From a bacterium (GTDB lineage: Bacteria > Krumholzibacteriota > Krumholzibacteriia > LZORAL124-64-63), in assembly GCA_003353795.1 (NCBI GenBank), contig PIVY01000023.1:1-38655 (forward strand): a stretch of DNA of 38,655 bases, read 5' to 3'. Shown piece after piece: positions 1-8,774 of the stretch. The first letter of the stretch is position 1. Each line of letters starts with the position of its first letter. A program made the position numbers and the translations under genes. The notes beneath the pieces were generated by a model. The model saw only the letters and a program-made list of their open reading frames with translations. It did not search any database and was not told the origin of the DNA.

Positions 1-1037
1 ACGGCCTTTTCCCAGGTGGGCTCGTCAACCAGCACGGGCGGGAAACGTCTCTCGAGTGCCGGGTCCTTCTCGATGTGCAGGCGGTACTCGTCGAGGGTCG
101 TGGCGCCCACGCAGTGTAGCTCGCCGCGCGAAAGGGCCGGCTTGAGAATATTACTCGCATCCATGGCGCCGTCAGTCTTGCCGGCGCCCACGAGGGTGTG
201 CATCTCGTCGATGAAAAGTAAGATCTCGCCCTCGGCGTCGGTGACTTCCTTGATCACATTCTTGAGACGCTCCTCGAACTCGCCGCGGTACTTCGTGCCG
301 GCGATGAGTGCGCCCATGTCCAGGGCGAAGAGCTGCTTACCCTTGAGACCCTCGGGTACGTCCCCCTCCACGAGGCGGCGCGCGAGGCCCTCGGCCACGG
401 CGGTCTTGCCCACGCCGGGCGATCCCACGAGCACGGGGTTGTTCTTGGTGCGGCGGCTGAGGATCTGCACCACGCGGCGGATCTCCTCGTCGCGGCCGAT
501 GATGGGGTCGATCTTGCCGCGGCGGGCGAGATCGCAGAGGTCGCGGGCGTAGCGCGACAGAGCCGACTCGTCGCCGCCCGCGGTATCGCCCTCGTCCTGG
601 CCGTCGTACTGGCCGCTGGACGACTGCTCCAGGGCCGCCGCCAGCTTGCTCGCCGACACGTCGAAGGTGCGCAGCACGCTGCCCGCCCGGCCCTGATCGG
701 CGGCCAAGGCCAACAACAGTTCCCGCGTGCCCACCATGCCGCCCGACCGCTGTCGGGCCTGGTCCTGGGCCTCCAACAGCACGGTTTGCAGCTCGCGACC
801 GGCGTCCGGGGTCTCGCGTTTCTCTACCGTTGGCAGGCTCGACAGCTCGCGGTCGGCGGTCTGGAGCACGAGCTGCGGGTCCAGTTCCAGGGCGCGCAGG
901 GTGCGCGTCGCGGTGCCGGGCTCGCTCAGCAGCGCCCACAGCAGGTGCAGGGGCACCAGCTCGGCGTGGCTCAGCTCGTAGGCCTTCTGCTGCGCCTTCT
1001 GCATGGTCTCGACGGCGTTCACGGTCCAGTTCTTCAT
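1..1037 (-). CDS. clpB: ATP-dependent disaggregase ClpB, N-terminal part (gene runs off the left edge)
   Basis: Hsp100 AAA+ chaperone that, with DnaK, pulls polypeptides out of aggregates in the cytoplasm. The ATG at 1037 is preceded by an AGGGAG ribosome site. About 345 residues are visible. A Clp N-terminal repeat domain covers roughly residues 1-145. The first AAA+ domain follows, with a Walker A of the form GSPGVGKT, a Walker B ending LFIDE, and the stretch [20 protein letters not shown]. That stretch is more typical of ClpB than of ClpC or ClpA. The middle coiled-coil domain and second ATPase lie outside the window, so ClpB rather than ClpC rests on the NBD1 signature. The gene faces away from the histidine kinase, with a relatively AT-rich 224-bp leader between them. 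Confidence 0.9.
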   Translation of the reverse strand, partial: MKNWTVNAVETMQKAQQKAYELSHAELVPLHLLWALLSEPGTATRTLRALELDPQLVLQTADRELSSLPTVEKRETPDAGRELQTVLLEAQDQARQRSGGMVGTRELLLALAADQGRAGSVLRTFDVSASKLAAALEQSSSGQYDGQDEGDTAGGDESALSRYARDLCDLARRGKIDPIIGRDEEIRRVVQILSRRTKNNPVLVGSPGVGKTAVAEGLARRLVEGDVPEGLKGKQLFALDMGALIAGTKYRGEFEERLKNVIKEVTDAEGEILLFIDEMHTLVGAGKTDGAMDASNILKPALSRGELHCVGATTLDEYRLHIEKDPALERRFPPVLVDEPTWEKA

Positions 1038-1171
1038 GGATTCTCCCTTTCGTGCGGGGCGGCGCGCAGAGGCGCAGCTCTTCTTTTCCGCTCTGTAACG
1101 CAGGGAGCATGCCGCGGAAGGAGAGACATGAAAGAAACTATAAAGAGTTACAATGCAACAAGTTGACCATA

Positions 1172-1202
1172 CCGTATACGGAACACAAATAGCTGTATAC
1201 AA
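1172..1202 (-). promoter_or_regulatory. Paired GTATAC palindromes upstream of clpB, possible operator/promoter
   Basis: The 1038-1261 gap has an AT-rich core. It holds the perfect palindrome CCGTATACGG (1172-1181) and a second palindrome TGTATACA (1194-1201). Their centres are 21 bp apart, about two helical turns, which suits a dimeric regulator binding twice on one face. A weak minus-strand promoter (-35 TTGTAT at 1197-1202, -10 TATACG at 1173-1178, spacer 18) would overlap both. No CIRCE element was seen. The function is inferred from position only. Confidence 0.35.
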
Positions 1203-1261
1203 AATACCAAAAGGGGTGTCAGCCGCCGTGCGCCACAATGTCACCAGAATCCCGCCAGACG

Positions 1262-2857
1262 TCAGTCCCCGCTGTCAGCCCTCGCCCGGCGGCCGCACGT
1301 CGTCGCCACACGCGCCAGCAGCTCATTGGGATGGTAGGGCTTCTGGAGCAACTCGCCGGGGATCTCGAGCAGGAAGTCGCGAGTGAGGATGTTGTCGTCG
1401 TAGCCGCTGCAGAAGATCACCGGAATGGGGTCGCGACCGTCGACCATGGCCTCGTAGGCGTCGCGGCCGTTGAGGCGGGGCATGACCACGTCCAGGAGAA
1501 GAAGGTCGATGGCCTCAGTGCAGGCGTGGAACATCTCCACGGCCTGAACACCGTCGCTGGCGCGGAGCACGCGATAGCCGGCGCGTTCCAGGATGGAGGC
1601 GCAGAGCTCGCGGACCTCGTCCTGGTCCTCGGCCACGAGCACGAGGCGGCCACGGCCCACGTCACGGGCGGGGCGAGCAGCGGTGGGGGCACTGACGGCA
1701 TGGGGCGAATCGGTTTCCAGCGCCGGCGCCGGTGCGTCGGCGGCAGGCAGGCGAACGGTGAACGTGGCGCCCTCGCCCGGGGAACTGCCCACCGAGACGG
1801 AGCCGCCGTGGGCGCGGGCGGCGGCGTAGACGGCGGCCAGACCGAGGCCGCCGCCGGAACCCACGTTCTTGGTGGTGAAGAACGGTTCGAAGATGGTGGT
1901 CTGCAGCTCGGGCGGGATGCCCATGCCGGTGTCGCTGACGACGAGGTTCACGTAGTGGCCCGGGTTCAGCTCCGGGTTGCGCAGACACCAGGCCTCGTCG
2001 AGCAGATCGTGGGACGTGCCGATGGTGATGGTGCCGCCGCCGGGCATGGCGTCGCGGGCGTTGATGCAGAGATCGAGCAGCACCTGACGCATGTGTTCGG
2101 GGTCGGCCAGGGCAGGGGGCAGGTTTCCGGCGGGACGCCACTCCAGGCTCATGTCCTCGCCCAGGACCCGGCGCAGCACGTCGAGCTGGGTTTCGATGAG
2201 ATCCTCGAGGTCAAGGGTCTCGGTGCGTACGAACTCCTGGCGGCTGAAGGTCAACAGCTGGCTCACCACGCCCTGGGCCTGGCTGCCGGCCTTGAGGATG
2301 CGGTCCATGTCCTGCTGGTTCTTGCCCGCGGGAAGGTCCCCTCGGGTGAGCTCGCCGTATCCCATGATCACTTGCAACAGGTTGTTGAAATCGTGGGCGA
2401 TGCCGCCGGCGAGACGGCTCACGGCTTCCATCTTCTGGGCCTGCAAGACCTGGCGCTCGAGGCGGCGCTGCTCGGTGACGTCCTCGATGAGCGTCAGGAC
2501 CAGCGCCGGTTCGCCCGACCCGTCGCGCAGGAGCAGCTTGCTGGTATTGACCACGTGACCGGCAATGGTGTGCTGGCTGACCTGTCCCTCACGGCGCAAC
2601 AGGCGGCCGGTCTCGAGGACTTCCTGGTCGGCATCGGCGTGGAGGCGTGCGATCTCGGGGGGATAGATCTCGGCGTCGGTGTGTCCGAGGACCGTGGCGG
2701 CCTCGATGCCCGTCATGGTGGCCATGGCCTCGTTCCAGATCACGTAGCGCAGATCGCGGCGCGGATCCTTGGCCAGCACACCCGCGGGCATGAGGTCGAC
2801 GATACGCGCAATCAGTTCCGGCGTGACGGCATCGCCGATGGGCGAGAGGTCGGCCAT
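1262..2857 (-). CDS. Hybrid sensor histidine kinase: PAS - kinase - receiver
   Basis: A 531-residue soluble hybrid kinase, with no membrane segment seen. A PAS domain covers about residues 12-130. The phospho-accepting His is H155 in [12 protein letters not shown]-binding boxes follow: N box around N266, G1 DTGMGIPPE at 309-317, F box EPFFTTK at 324-330 and a G2 glycine loop at 334-340. An Ala/Pro linker leads to a receiver domain (405-520) with acceptor D456 (LLLLDVVMP) and K506. The PAS sensor implies an internal or small-ligand signal. No output regulator lies next to it, so the phosphorelay partner is unknown. Start: ATG with GGAGGA six bases upstream. It is the only gene between clpB and the feo operon. 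Confidence 0.9.
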   Translation of the reverse strand: MADLSPIGDAVTPELIARIVDLMPAGVLAKDPRRDLRYVIWNEAMATMTGIEAATVLGHTDAEIYPPEIARLHADADQEVLETGRLLRREGQVSQHTIAGHVVNTSKLLLRDGSGEPALVLTLIEDVTEQRRLERQVLQAQKMEAVSRLAGGIAHDFNNLLQVIMGYGELTRGDLPAGKNQQDMDRILKAGSQAQGVVSQLLTFSRQEFVRTETLDLEDLIETQLDVLRRVLGEDMSLEWRPAGNLPPALADPEHMRQVLLDLCINARDAMPGGGTITIGTSHDLLDEAWCLRNPELNPGHYVNLVVSDTGMGIPPELQTTIFEPFFTTKNVGSGGGLGLAAVYAAARAHGGSVSVGSSPGEGATFTVRLPAADAPAPALETDSPHAVSAPTAARPARDVGRGRLVLVAEDQDEVRELCASILERAGYRVLRASDGVQAVEMFHACTEAIDLLLLDVVMPRLNGRDAYEAMVDGRDPIPVIFCSGYDDNILTRDFLLEIPGELLQKPYHPNELLARVATTCGRRARADSGD

Positions 2858-2936
2858 GATTCCTCCGTGAGAGACCGTTTTAGATACAGTGATAGCAGTC
2901 GCGATCAGGGTTGCGGACCTGGCCCCGCTGTCTCAA

Positions 2937-3167
2937 TCAAGATTCGTCAGGTCCGTCTTCGCCGCAAGTGGCTGAATCTTTAGGTGATAGCGTTGTGGCG
3001 GATTCGCCCACCGGACAGCTGCCACAACTGCCCGACGGTCCGGCGCACGAGGAGGCCGCGCCGGCGCCACTCGCGCGTCGTCTCAGCCACCGATAGAAAC
3101 TGCGTCCGGCCCAGGCCACGGCGGCCGCAACGATCAATGCTGTCAGCAAGATATCGATAGAGATCAT
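2937..3167 (-). CDS. FeoB-associated Cys-rich membrane peptide
   Basis: A 76-residue protein whose ATG overlaps the feoB stop (ATGA), so translation is coupled. One hydrophobic helix covers about residues 3-20, followed by an Arg-rich stretch (22-31) and a Cys-rich tail (C41, C48, C51, C68). This is the layout of the small FeoB-associated membrane family found 3' of feoB in many bacteria. Its exact job is unsettled; a role in supporting ferrous iron uptake at the inner membrane is inferred from linkage. It is the last gene of the feo operon. No convincing terminator was seen in the 79 bp before the kinase gene. Confidence 0.75.
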   Translation of the reverse strand: MISIDILLTALIVAAAVAWAGRSFYRWLRRRASGAGAASSCAGPSGSCGSCPVGESATTLSPKDSATCGEDGPDES

Positions 3168-5260
3168 GAGTCGAGCCCAAGCAATCGCCCGCCCTGGTAC
3201 ACCAGGATCGTGAGGAGCCAGGCCAAGAGGGTCAGTCCCCAGAACTGTATCAGCGCCCAGCGCAGACTGCCACTTTCTTGCCGTGTCACGGCGACGGTTG
3301 CCATGCACGGCGTCGCGATGAGAGCGAAGAGCATGATGCAGAAACCCACCAGCGGAGTGTACGCGTCCCTCAATCGGAAGCGCAGGGCGTCGGTGTTCTC
3401 GTCGGCGTCACCCACGGCGAAGACGATGCCCATCTGGGCCACGAACACCTCCTTGGCCGCGAAGGCGCCGATGAGCGCGGTGCCGATGCGCCAGTCGAAT
3501 CCCATGGGCGCGAGCACCGGCTCCATGGCCCGACCCACCCGTCCAGCCACCGAGTACGACAGCGCCGCTGCGGCCTCAACCTCGACCGGGCTCGCCTCGC
3601 CCGCTAGGGCCACGGTCTCCGCCGCAGGGGTGTAGCCGACCGGCGGCTTCGGATAGCTGGTCAGCACCCAGAGGATGATCGACACGCCCAGGATCACCGT
3701 GCCCGCCTTCTTGAGGTACAGCCACGAGCGGATCCACATCTGCGCCACCAGGCTGCCCGCCGTGGGCATGCGATAGGGCGGCAACTCCATGAGGAACGGC
3801 GTGGTCTCGCCACGGAAAAGCGACCGCCTCAGGAGCCGCGCCGCGGTCAACGCCAGCACGATGCCGATGACGTACACACACCACAGCACCGGCCCCTGCC
3901 AATGCTGGGGAAAGAAGGCGGGAATGATGAGGGCGTAGATGGGCAAGCGCGCGCCGCAGGACATCAAGGGCAGCACGAGCATGGTGATCAGGCGATCGCG
4001 GCGAGTCTCGAGGGTGCGGGTGGCCATGATGGCAGGCACAGTGCAGCCGAAGCCGATCAAGAGCGGGATGAAACTCTTGCCGTGCAGACCCACGCGGCTC
4101 ATGAAGCGGTCCATGACGTACGCGGCGCGGGCCATGTAGCCGCTGCCTTCCAGTAGCGCGATGGCCAGGAACAGGAGCACGATATTGGGCAGGAACACCA
4201 GCACGCCGCCCACGCCACCGATGATGCCGTCCACCAGCAACGAGCGCAGGGGGCTGGTGGACCCGGCCGGCCACCAGCTCGAGACCAGGCCGGCCAGCGC
4301 GCCCATGCCGGTTTCGAGGACGCCCATGAACGGGTCGCCCAGAGTGAAGGTGAGATTGAAGACCACGAACATCAGGGCCAGGAACACCGGCACGCCCCAC
4401 ACCGGGTGCATGGCCACGCGGTCGATGCGGTCGGTGACGTCGTTGCCGGGGCGGGCGGTTCCGGTGACGGCGCCCTTGCAGACGTCGGCGATGTAGGCGT
4501 AGCGCTGGCGGCTGATGGTGACGTCACTGGTGCCGGGACCGTCGAGTTCGAGGCTCGTGGCGCCCTGCTCGGCGAGGCGGCTCAGGATCGGGTCGTGGCA
4601 ATCGCGCACCACGGCGTTGTCGCGTTCCAGCAGCTTCACCGCATGCCACCGGCGTTGACCGGGTGAGGGACCGGCGTTGCGGGAGCGCATGTCGGCCACC
4701 AGGTCCTCGACGACCGGCTCGACCTGCGGCCCGAAGTCCACCCGCAGCGGCGGATCGTCGCCATCGCGATCGACGGTCGCCAGCACCGCGGCGATCAGTT
4801 CGTCGAGACCACGACCTTGGCTCCCGATCACCGGCAGCACCGGCACGCCCAGGCGCGCGGACAGCTTGCCGGCGTCGATGGCCAGACCCTTGGACTCGGC
4901 CACGTCGCTCATGTTCAGCGCCGCCACCACCGGCAGGCCCAGTTCAAGCAACTCGGTGGTGAGGTAGAGGTTGCGCTCGAGATTGCTGGCGTCGAGCACG
5001 TCGACCACCAGGTCGCAGCCACCGGTGAGCAGGTAGTCGCGAGCCACCAGCTCTTCCTCGCTGTAGGCGGTGAGGCTGTAGGTGCCCGGCAGATCGACGA
5101 AGTTGATCTCGGCGTCGGGCGTGTGCTTGACGCCTTCCTTCCACTCCACGGTGACGCCGGGGTAGTTGCCCACGCGCTGACGGGCGCCGGTGAGGCGGTT
5201 GAAGATGGTCGTCTTGCCGGAATTGGGGTTTCCCGCCAGGGCCACCGTGAAGCGCTTCAC
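3164..5260 (-). CDS. feoB: Ferrous iron transport protein B
   Basis: Inner-membrane Fe(II) transporter with an N-terminal G domain, 698 residues. G1 is GNPNSGKT (10-17), G3 DLPGTYS (56-62) and G4 NMSD (116-119). The helical GDI-like region follows, then a membrane part with both Gate repeats, including the conserved Cys motifs GFGCTVPAI and MSCGARLPIY. The start codon is GTG, 4 bases after the feoA stop, so translation probably depends on the upstream gene. Length is in the normal family range. The order regulator-feoA-feoB-Cys-rich peptide forms one leftward operon. Confidence 0.97.
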   Translation of the reverse strand: MKRFTVALAGNPNSGKTTIFNRLTGARQRVGNYPGVTVEWKEGVKHTPDAEINFVDLPGTYSLTAYSEEELVARDYLLTGGCDLVVDVLDASNLERNLYLTTELLELGLPVVAALNMSDVAESKGLAIDAGKLSARLGVPVLPVIGSQGRGLDELIAAVLATVDRDGDDPPLRVDFGPQVEPVVEDLVADMRSRNAGPSPGQRRWHAVKLLERDNAVVRDCHDPILSRLAEQGATSLELDGPGTSDVTISRQRYAYIADVCKGAVTGTARPGNDVTDRIDRVAMHPVWGVPVFLALMFVVFNLTFTLGDPFMGVLETGMGALAGLVSSWWPAGSTSPLRSLLVDGIIGGVGGVLVFLPNIVLLFLAIALLEGSGYMARAAYVMDRFMSRVGLHGKSFIPLLIGFGCTVPAIMATRTLETRRDRLITMLVLPLMSCGARLPIYALIIPAFFPQHWQGPVLWCVYVIGIVLALTAARLLRRSLFRGETTPFLMELPPYRMPTAGSLVAQMWIRSWLYLKKAGTVILGVSIILWVLTSYPKPPVGYTPAAETVALAGEASPVEVEAAAALSYSVAGRVGRAMEPVLAPMGFDWRIGTALIGAFAAKEVFVAQMGIVFAVGDADENTDALRFRLRDAYTPLVGFCIMLFALIATPCMATVAVTRQESGSLRWALIQFWGLTLLAWLLTILVYQGGRLLGLDS

Positions 5261-5264
5261 GAGG

Positions 5265-5477
5265 TCAGTCCACTTCGATCTTCATGGCCATGCCGCGACC
5301 GAGGCAGACACGCGCGTTGTTCACCGCCAGCACGAAGGGACCGCCGTCGTTGCGCAGCACCATGACCTCGACACCGGGGACCAAACCCAGAGCAGCCAGC
5401 CGACCCCGCAGACCGCGACCGGCCTCGATGGACCGGAGCACCGCCTTGGATCCCTCGCTGATCATGGCCAGCGGCAC
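5265..5477 (-). CDS. feoA: FeoA, small SH3-like partner of FeoB
   Basis: A 70-residue cytoplasmic protein with the FeoA fold, a small beta-barrel thought to bind FeoB and support iron uptake. Family marks are the L..LGL.PG turn near residues 27-35 and the C-terminal LGRGMAMKI. The chosen start is GTG at 5477, with a GAGG site six bases upstream that lies in the end of the regulator gene. An in-frame ATG at 5465 is the alternative. Only one base separates it from the upstream stop. Confidence 0.93.
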   Translation of the reverse strand: MPLAMISEGSKAVLRSIEAGRGLRGRLAALGLVPGVEVMVLRNDGGPFVLAVNNARVCLGRGMAMKIEVD

Positions 5478-5478
5478 G

Positions 5479-5928
5479 TCAGACCTCGCTTGCGTGAGCG
5501 AAGTCGCCCCGCTGTGGATCCCAGCTCGCCACCCGCGCCGGATGCTCGCGCCGGTAGGCCATGAACAAGCGCAGTCGTTCCACCACTTGCTGACTCACGT
5601 CGTGCTCGAGCCGGCAGGCGTCCGCCTCGGCGGTTTCGGGATCCAGTCCCAGGACTTCTATGAGGAATGAGCGCAGCGCCTGATGGCGATCCACCACGTT
5701 GGCCGCCACGACCTGGCCTTCCTCGGTGAGGGTCACCAGATCATACGGCGCGTAGTTGACCAGCCCCTTCTCCGACAGCGACCGCAACGCCTGTGTCACC
5801 GAGGAGTTGTGCACACCGAGACGCTCCACGATGTCCTTGGCGCGAGCGGCTTGTTTCGCCTCGACGATGTGGTAGATGGCCTCGAGGTAGTCCTCGAGAC
5901 TGGCGCTCAGGTGCTTGTCGGTTCGCAT
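5479..5928 (-). CDS. DtxR/MntR-family metal-dependent repressor of the feo operon
   Basis: A 149-residue dimeric regulator expected to bind DNA when loaded with Fe(II) or Mn(II). The N-terminal winged helix (about 7-72) has the recognition segment NSSVTQALRSL (41-51). The dimerisation and metal domain (about 73-145) holds H82, C105, E108 and H109. D13 sits where MntR has Asp and DtxR has Met, while C105 matches the DtxR Cys rather than the MntR Glu, so the primary site mixes both types. There is no C-terminal SH3 domain, making it a short form. It is the first gene of the operon with GGAGGAAA upstream of ATG, so it very likely represses itself together with feoAB. Confidence 0.88.
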   Translation of the reverse strand: MRTDKHLSASLEDYLEAIYHIVEAKQAARAKDIVERLGVHNSSVTQALRSLSEKGLVNYAPYDLVTLTEEGQVVAANVVDRHQALRSFLIEVLGLDPETAEADACRLEHDVSQQVVERLRLFMAYRREHPARVASWDPQRGDFAHASEV

Positions 5929-5973
5929 ACCCGATATTTCCTCCGGGGCGCGGGATCCGGGTATTCATTTCGT

Positions 5974-6008
5974 GTTAGAATTTTAACCCTTATCCTGCGC
6001 CTTTACAA
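5974..6008 (-). promoter_or_regulatory. feo operon promoter with overlapping operator
   Basis: On the minus strand, -35 TTGTAA (6003-6008) is 17 bp from -10 TAAAAT (5980-5985). The -10 is buried in an imperfect palindrome, GTTAAAATTCTAAC (5974-5987, six of seven pairs match). This is the kind of site DtxR/MntR repressors cover. The predicted transcript starts near 5973, giving a leader of about 45 nt. Bound regulator would block RNA polymerase directly. Confidence 0.6.
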
Positions 6009-6011
6009 ATA

Positions 6012-6071
6012 CTTTTGGTCGCCACCAAAGACCGGGACCTGGACGTGGGCCCCGCCCAGGAGGCGAGGCCC
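6012..6071 (-). terminator. Two hairpins downstream of the HDOD gene
   Basis: Downstream of the HDOD stop the transcript can form a GC-rich 10-bp stem (6047-6056 with 6062-6071, one U-G pair, 5-nt loop). A second stem, TTTGGT/ACCAAA (6014-6029), has a 4-nt loop and is followed by weakly U-rich sequence. They would separate the HDOD gene from the feo promoter. The lack of a clear U tract limits confidence. Confidence 0.35.
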
Positions 6072-6079
6072 GAGGGATT

Positions 6080-6973
6080 TCAAGCGTCGTCGGCGTAGAG
6101 CTTCTCGATGCCCGTGAGGTTCTGGCGGATGTCCCACACCACCTGCGGCAGCTTGCTCAGGGGCAGTCCCACGCGGTCGATGAGCAGCTGGTGCATGTCG
6201 GGATCGAAGTCGTGGCTCAGATCAATGGGCTCTCCGTGGCCCACCTTCCAGGTGTCGACCAGGACCTGGGCGAGCTGGATCACTCTGGCGCCGCCGCTCG
6301 CATCGGGCTGATCGAGAGGGGCGTGGTGGTGATGGATGGCCGCCACGATGGTCTCGGGAAGGCGCCACTGCTCGAGGATGTACTGGGCGAGCTCGGCGTG
6401 GTTCAGCCCCACGGCCTCGGCTTCCTCGTCGAGACCGACACGGCGCTTGCCCGGCTCGGGATCGAGGTAGTCGTCGACGATGAGCTTGCCCACGTCGTGC
6501 AGCAGTCCGGCCACGAAGGCTTCTTCACCGTGAAGCGGTTTCTCGGGCAGCACCTCGATGATCGCGCGCGCCGCCAGACCCACCGCGGTCGCGTGCATCC
6601 AGTAGCCGCGGGCCGGGTCGTAGTCGTAATGGCGCAGGCGCTTGCGCGTGAGTCCTTCGGTGCTCACGGCGAACACGATCTTCTTCATGTTCTCCAGCCC
6701 CACCAGCACCACGGCCTCGGGGATGGAGTGGATGTTGCGGGCCTTGCCGTACAACCCGCTGTTGGCCAGCTTCAACAGCCGCGCCACCAGCGCCTGGTCC
6801 TTGCTGATCACGACCTCGAAATCCTTGGCCGTGAAGAACTCGCGACGTGAGAGCTCGAGGAATTCGGCGACCACCGACGACAGGCTGGGCAGCTTCTCGA
6901 TCCGCCGGAGGACGTCGAGATTCACGGCTCGCCAGCCGGTGGTGTCCTTGACCTGCTCCGTGACGTTTGCCAT
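6080..6973 (-). CDS. HDOD-domain protein
   Basis: A 297-residue cytoplasmic protein. The HDOD domain covers about residues 25-225. It opens with LPSLSSVV and keeps an intact LLHDVGKL (157-164), so H159 and D160 of the HD pair are present, although many HDOD proteins lack phosphohydrolase activity. Such proteins often act in signalling, for example with cyclic-di-GMP, motility or stress circuits. No partner domain is fused here. The chosen ATG has AAGGAG upstream; the frame stays open further upstream without a ribosome site. A 140-bp gap separates it from the DUF2270 gene and contains a 6-bp stem at 7068-7086. Confidence 0.85.
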   Translation of the reverse strand: MANVTEQVKDTTGWRAVNLDVLRRIEKLPSLSSVVAEFLELSRREFFTAKDFEVVISKDQALVARLLKLANSGLYGKARNIHSIPEAVVLVGLENMKKIVFAVSTEGLTRKRLRHYDYDPARGYWMHATAVGLAARAIIEVLPEKPLHGEEAFVAGLLHDVGKLIVDDYLDPEPGKRRVGLDEEAEAVGLNHAELAQYILEQWRLPETIVAAIHHHHAPLDQPDASGGARVIQLAQVLVDTWKVGHGEPIDLSHDFDPDMHQLLIDRVGLPLSKLPQVVWDIRQNLTGIEKLYADDA

Positions 6974-7113
6974 GGGTGGATCTCCTTGGGGAGGCGGGTA
7001 CTCCCAGGTTGCGATTCCGGACGGCTCCAGACCATCGCCGGCCTGGCGCACGCGTGCGTCTTCTAGATCGGTCACGGGCCGACCGACCTGAGAATTATCG
7101 GTGGAAAACGGGA

Positions 7114-7818
7114 TCAGGCGTCGATGTCGGGCACTTCGCGACTGGACTCGACCTTGCCCTTGGCGCCCAGGCGGGGCAGCGGCGGCGCCGTGGTCACGCA
7201 GACCAGGAGGAAGATGAAGAGGCCCGCGACCAGGACCACCGGCACGTAGCCCGGCACGCGACCGATGGCCAGGATCTGGAACCAATCTTCTCCGGCGGCC
7301 CGACGTTGTAGCACCACCACCAGCAGCCAGCCGATGATCAGCGCGATGAACAGCGGTGCGTACACCCGTCCCAGGCGCGCGCGGATGGCCTGGCGCATTG
7401 AGATGTGGAAGTGGGGGTGGTGGAGGTCCTCGGCCACGTGCAGTCCCCAGTCGGCCAGAGGGCTCTCGAGATCGCGGCGCAGCATGGGTCCGTAGAAGTT
7501 CTCCTCGACCATGCGCAGGCGGGAATGGAAGACGTCGAAGAAGCGGAAGCGCTGGGCCTCGAGAATGAGGAAGAGCAGGTTGGCGTACATGCCGGCGAGC
7601 AGGGTCTGGGCGGCGAACTCCGGGTTGTTGAAGGCGAAGGTCAGGATACCGGCCGTGGTGAAGATGGCCCAGTTGGTGGTGGTATCCAGGCGCAGTCGCC
7701 ACGACAGCGATCGCTGCAGCTCGCCGCGGTAGAGGTGCGCCATGGCCGTGATGTATTCGGGCCGCTGGAGCGGCTGGTTCTCGAACTCCGGGTAGAGCTC
7801 TTGCTTGTCGTCGTTCAT
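7114..7818 (-). CDS. DUF2270 integral membrane protein
   Basis: A 234-residue predicted inner-membrane protein resembling the DUF2270 family. The family-like core has YRGE..R...WR.RLDTTTNWA near residues 29-52, two hydrophobic helices (about 53-90), an EAQRFRFFDVFHSR stretch, and two more hydrophobic helices (about 158-215). Function unknown. The start is 19 bp after the exonuclease stop, so the two genes are likely co-transcribed. The start was chosen because residues upstream of this ATG do not resemble the family. Confidence 0.75.
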   Translation of the reverse strand: MNDDKQELYPEFENQPLQRPEYITAMAHLYRGELQRSLSWRLRLDTTTNWAIFTTAGILTFAFNNPEFAAQTLLAGMYANLLFLILEAQRFRFFDVFHSRLRMVEENFYGPMLRRDLESPLADWGLHVAEDLHHPHFHISMRQAIRARLGRVYAPLFIALIIGWLLVVVLQRRAAGEDWFQILAIGRVPGYVPVVLVAGLFIFLLVCVTTAPPLPRLGAKGKVESSREVPDIDA

Positions 7819-7837
7819 CTCGGCTCCGTCCGAAGGC

Positions 7838-8626
7838 TCAACCGCGCACCGGGAACACGCCGCCCAGCGCGTCGCGCAGGATGCCCTTGATCTCCTCTGG
7901 GAAGTCCTTGCCGAGCATCCATTCCAGGTAACCACGATCCTTGGGGTTTGTCACCATCTCGCGCAGCGACCGTCCCTCGTGCTTGCCGAACGAGAAGACC
8001 GCGTCGCCCTGGTCGTTCCAGCGGAACTTGCGGGTGCGGTCGACATAGCGGTCGGCGTCGGGATTGCAGAAGGCGTGGAGCTGCTCGGAATCGCGGGGCA
8101 GGTCGGGATAGCGGGCGAGCTGGGCGTCGAGCACGTCGAGGGTGGCCAGGGCATCGGCCTCGGCCGAGTGGGCGCCCTCGAGTTCGCGGCCACAGTAGAA
8201 GCGCATGGCCGCCTCGAGGTTGCGGGGCTCCATCGTGTGGAAGATGCGCATGGCATCGAGGAGGCGGCGGCCGCGCGCGTCGAACTTGCCGCCCTCGCGG
8301 CGGATCTCGTTCTCCAGCAGCGGCAGGTCGAAGCGCACCATGTTGAAGCCCGCGAGGTCGGCGCCCTCGAGGAACTCTTCCACGTCGCTGCGGATCTGGG
8401 CGAAATTCGGCGCCGAGCGCACGTGCTCGTCGCGGATGCCGTGAACGGCCGAGGCCCCGGGCGGAATGGGGCACTCCGGATTGACGAGCGTCTGGTAGGT
8501 GCGCCGCTCGCCGCCGGGTTCCACGCGGATCAGGGCGATCTGGACGATGCGGTCCTTGAGCACGTCGACGCCGGTGGTCTCGAGGTCGAAGCAGACGAGG
8601 GGGCGGTCGAGGTCCAGGTTCTGCAT
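7838..8626 (-). CDS. DEDDh 3'-5' exonuclease with ExoX-like C-terminal domain
   Basis: A 262-residue DnaQ-superfamily nuclease. The catalytic residues are all visible: D14 and E16 (CFDLETTG), D100 (NMVRFDLP), H153 and D158 (HSAEADA). This marks an active DEDDh enzyme that removes nucleotides from 3' ends of DNA or RNA with two metal ions. After a linker, residues about 200-256 form the small module found at the end of exonuclease X-like proteins (FSFGKHEG..L....D..YLEWML). The start has CGGAG upstream. An extended -10 promoter lies about 45 bp upstream. Whether the role is DNA repair or RNA processing cannot be told from sequence. Confidence 0.85.
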   Translation of the reverse strand: MQNLDLDRPLVCFDLETTGVDVLKDRIVQIALIRVEPGGERRTYQTLVNPECPIPPGASAVHGIRDEHVRSAPNFAQIRSDVEEFLEGADLAGFNMVRFDLPLLENEIRREGGKFDARGRRLLDAMRIFHTMEPRNLEAAMRFYCGRELEGAHSAEADALATLDVLDAQLARYPDLPRDSEQLHAFCNPDADRYVDRTRKFRWNDQGDAVFSFGKHEGRSLREMVTNPKDRGYLEWMLGKDFPEEIKGILRDALGGVFPVRG

Positions 8627-8670
8627 GGTCTCCGCCTTTGCGCAGTGATGGTCAAGACCGAATGCGAGGC

Positions 8671-8679
8671 AATATACCA
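8671..8679 (-). promoter_or_regulatory. Extended -10 promoter of the exonuclease operon
   Basis: On the minus strand the sequence TGGTATATT gives a TATATT -10 with an upstream TGn extension. The expected start is near 8664, leaving a leader of about 38 nt. No good -35 is seen, which fits an extended -10 promoter. Confidence 0.4.
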
Positions 8680-8774
8680 TGAACCGGTGCGCGGCGTCGC
8701 GGCCACGGGTCAGTGAACCGGATCATGATCCCGAAGCTCTTGCCGTTCGGAATCGTCACGGCCCGAAGGTTCGA

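Noticed and set aside
1238..2983. A long plus-strand open frame of about 580 codons opposite the histidine kinase
   Set aside because: It is the antisense shadow of a GC-rich gene whose minus-strand product has all kinase and receiver motifs; the plus-strand product resembles nothing.
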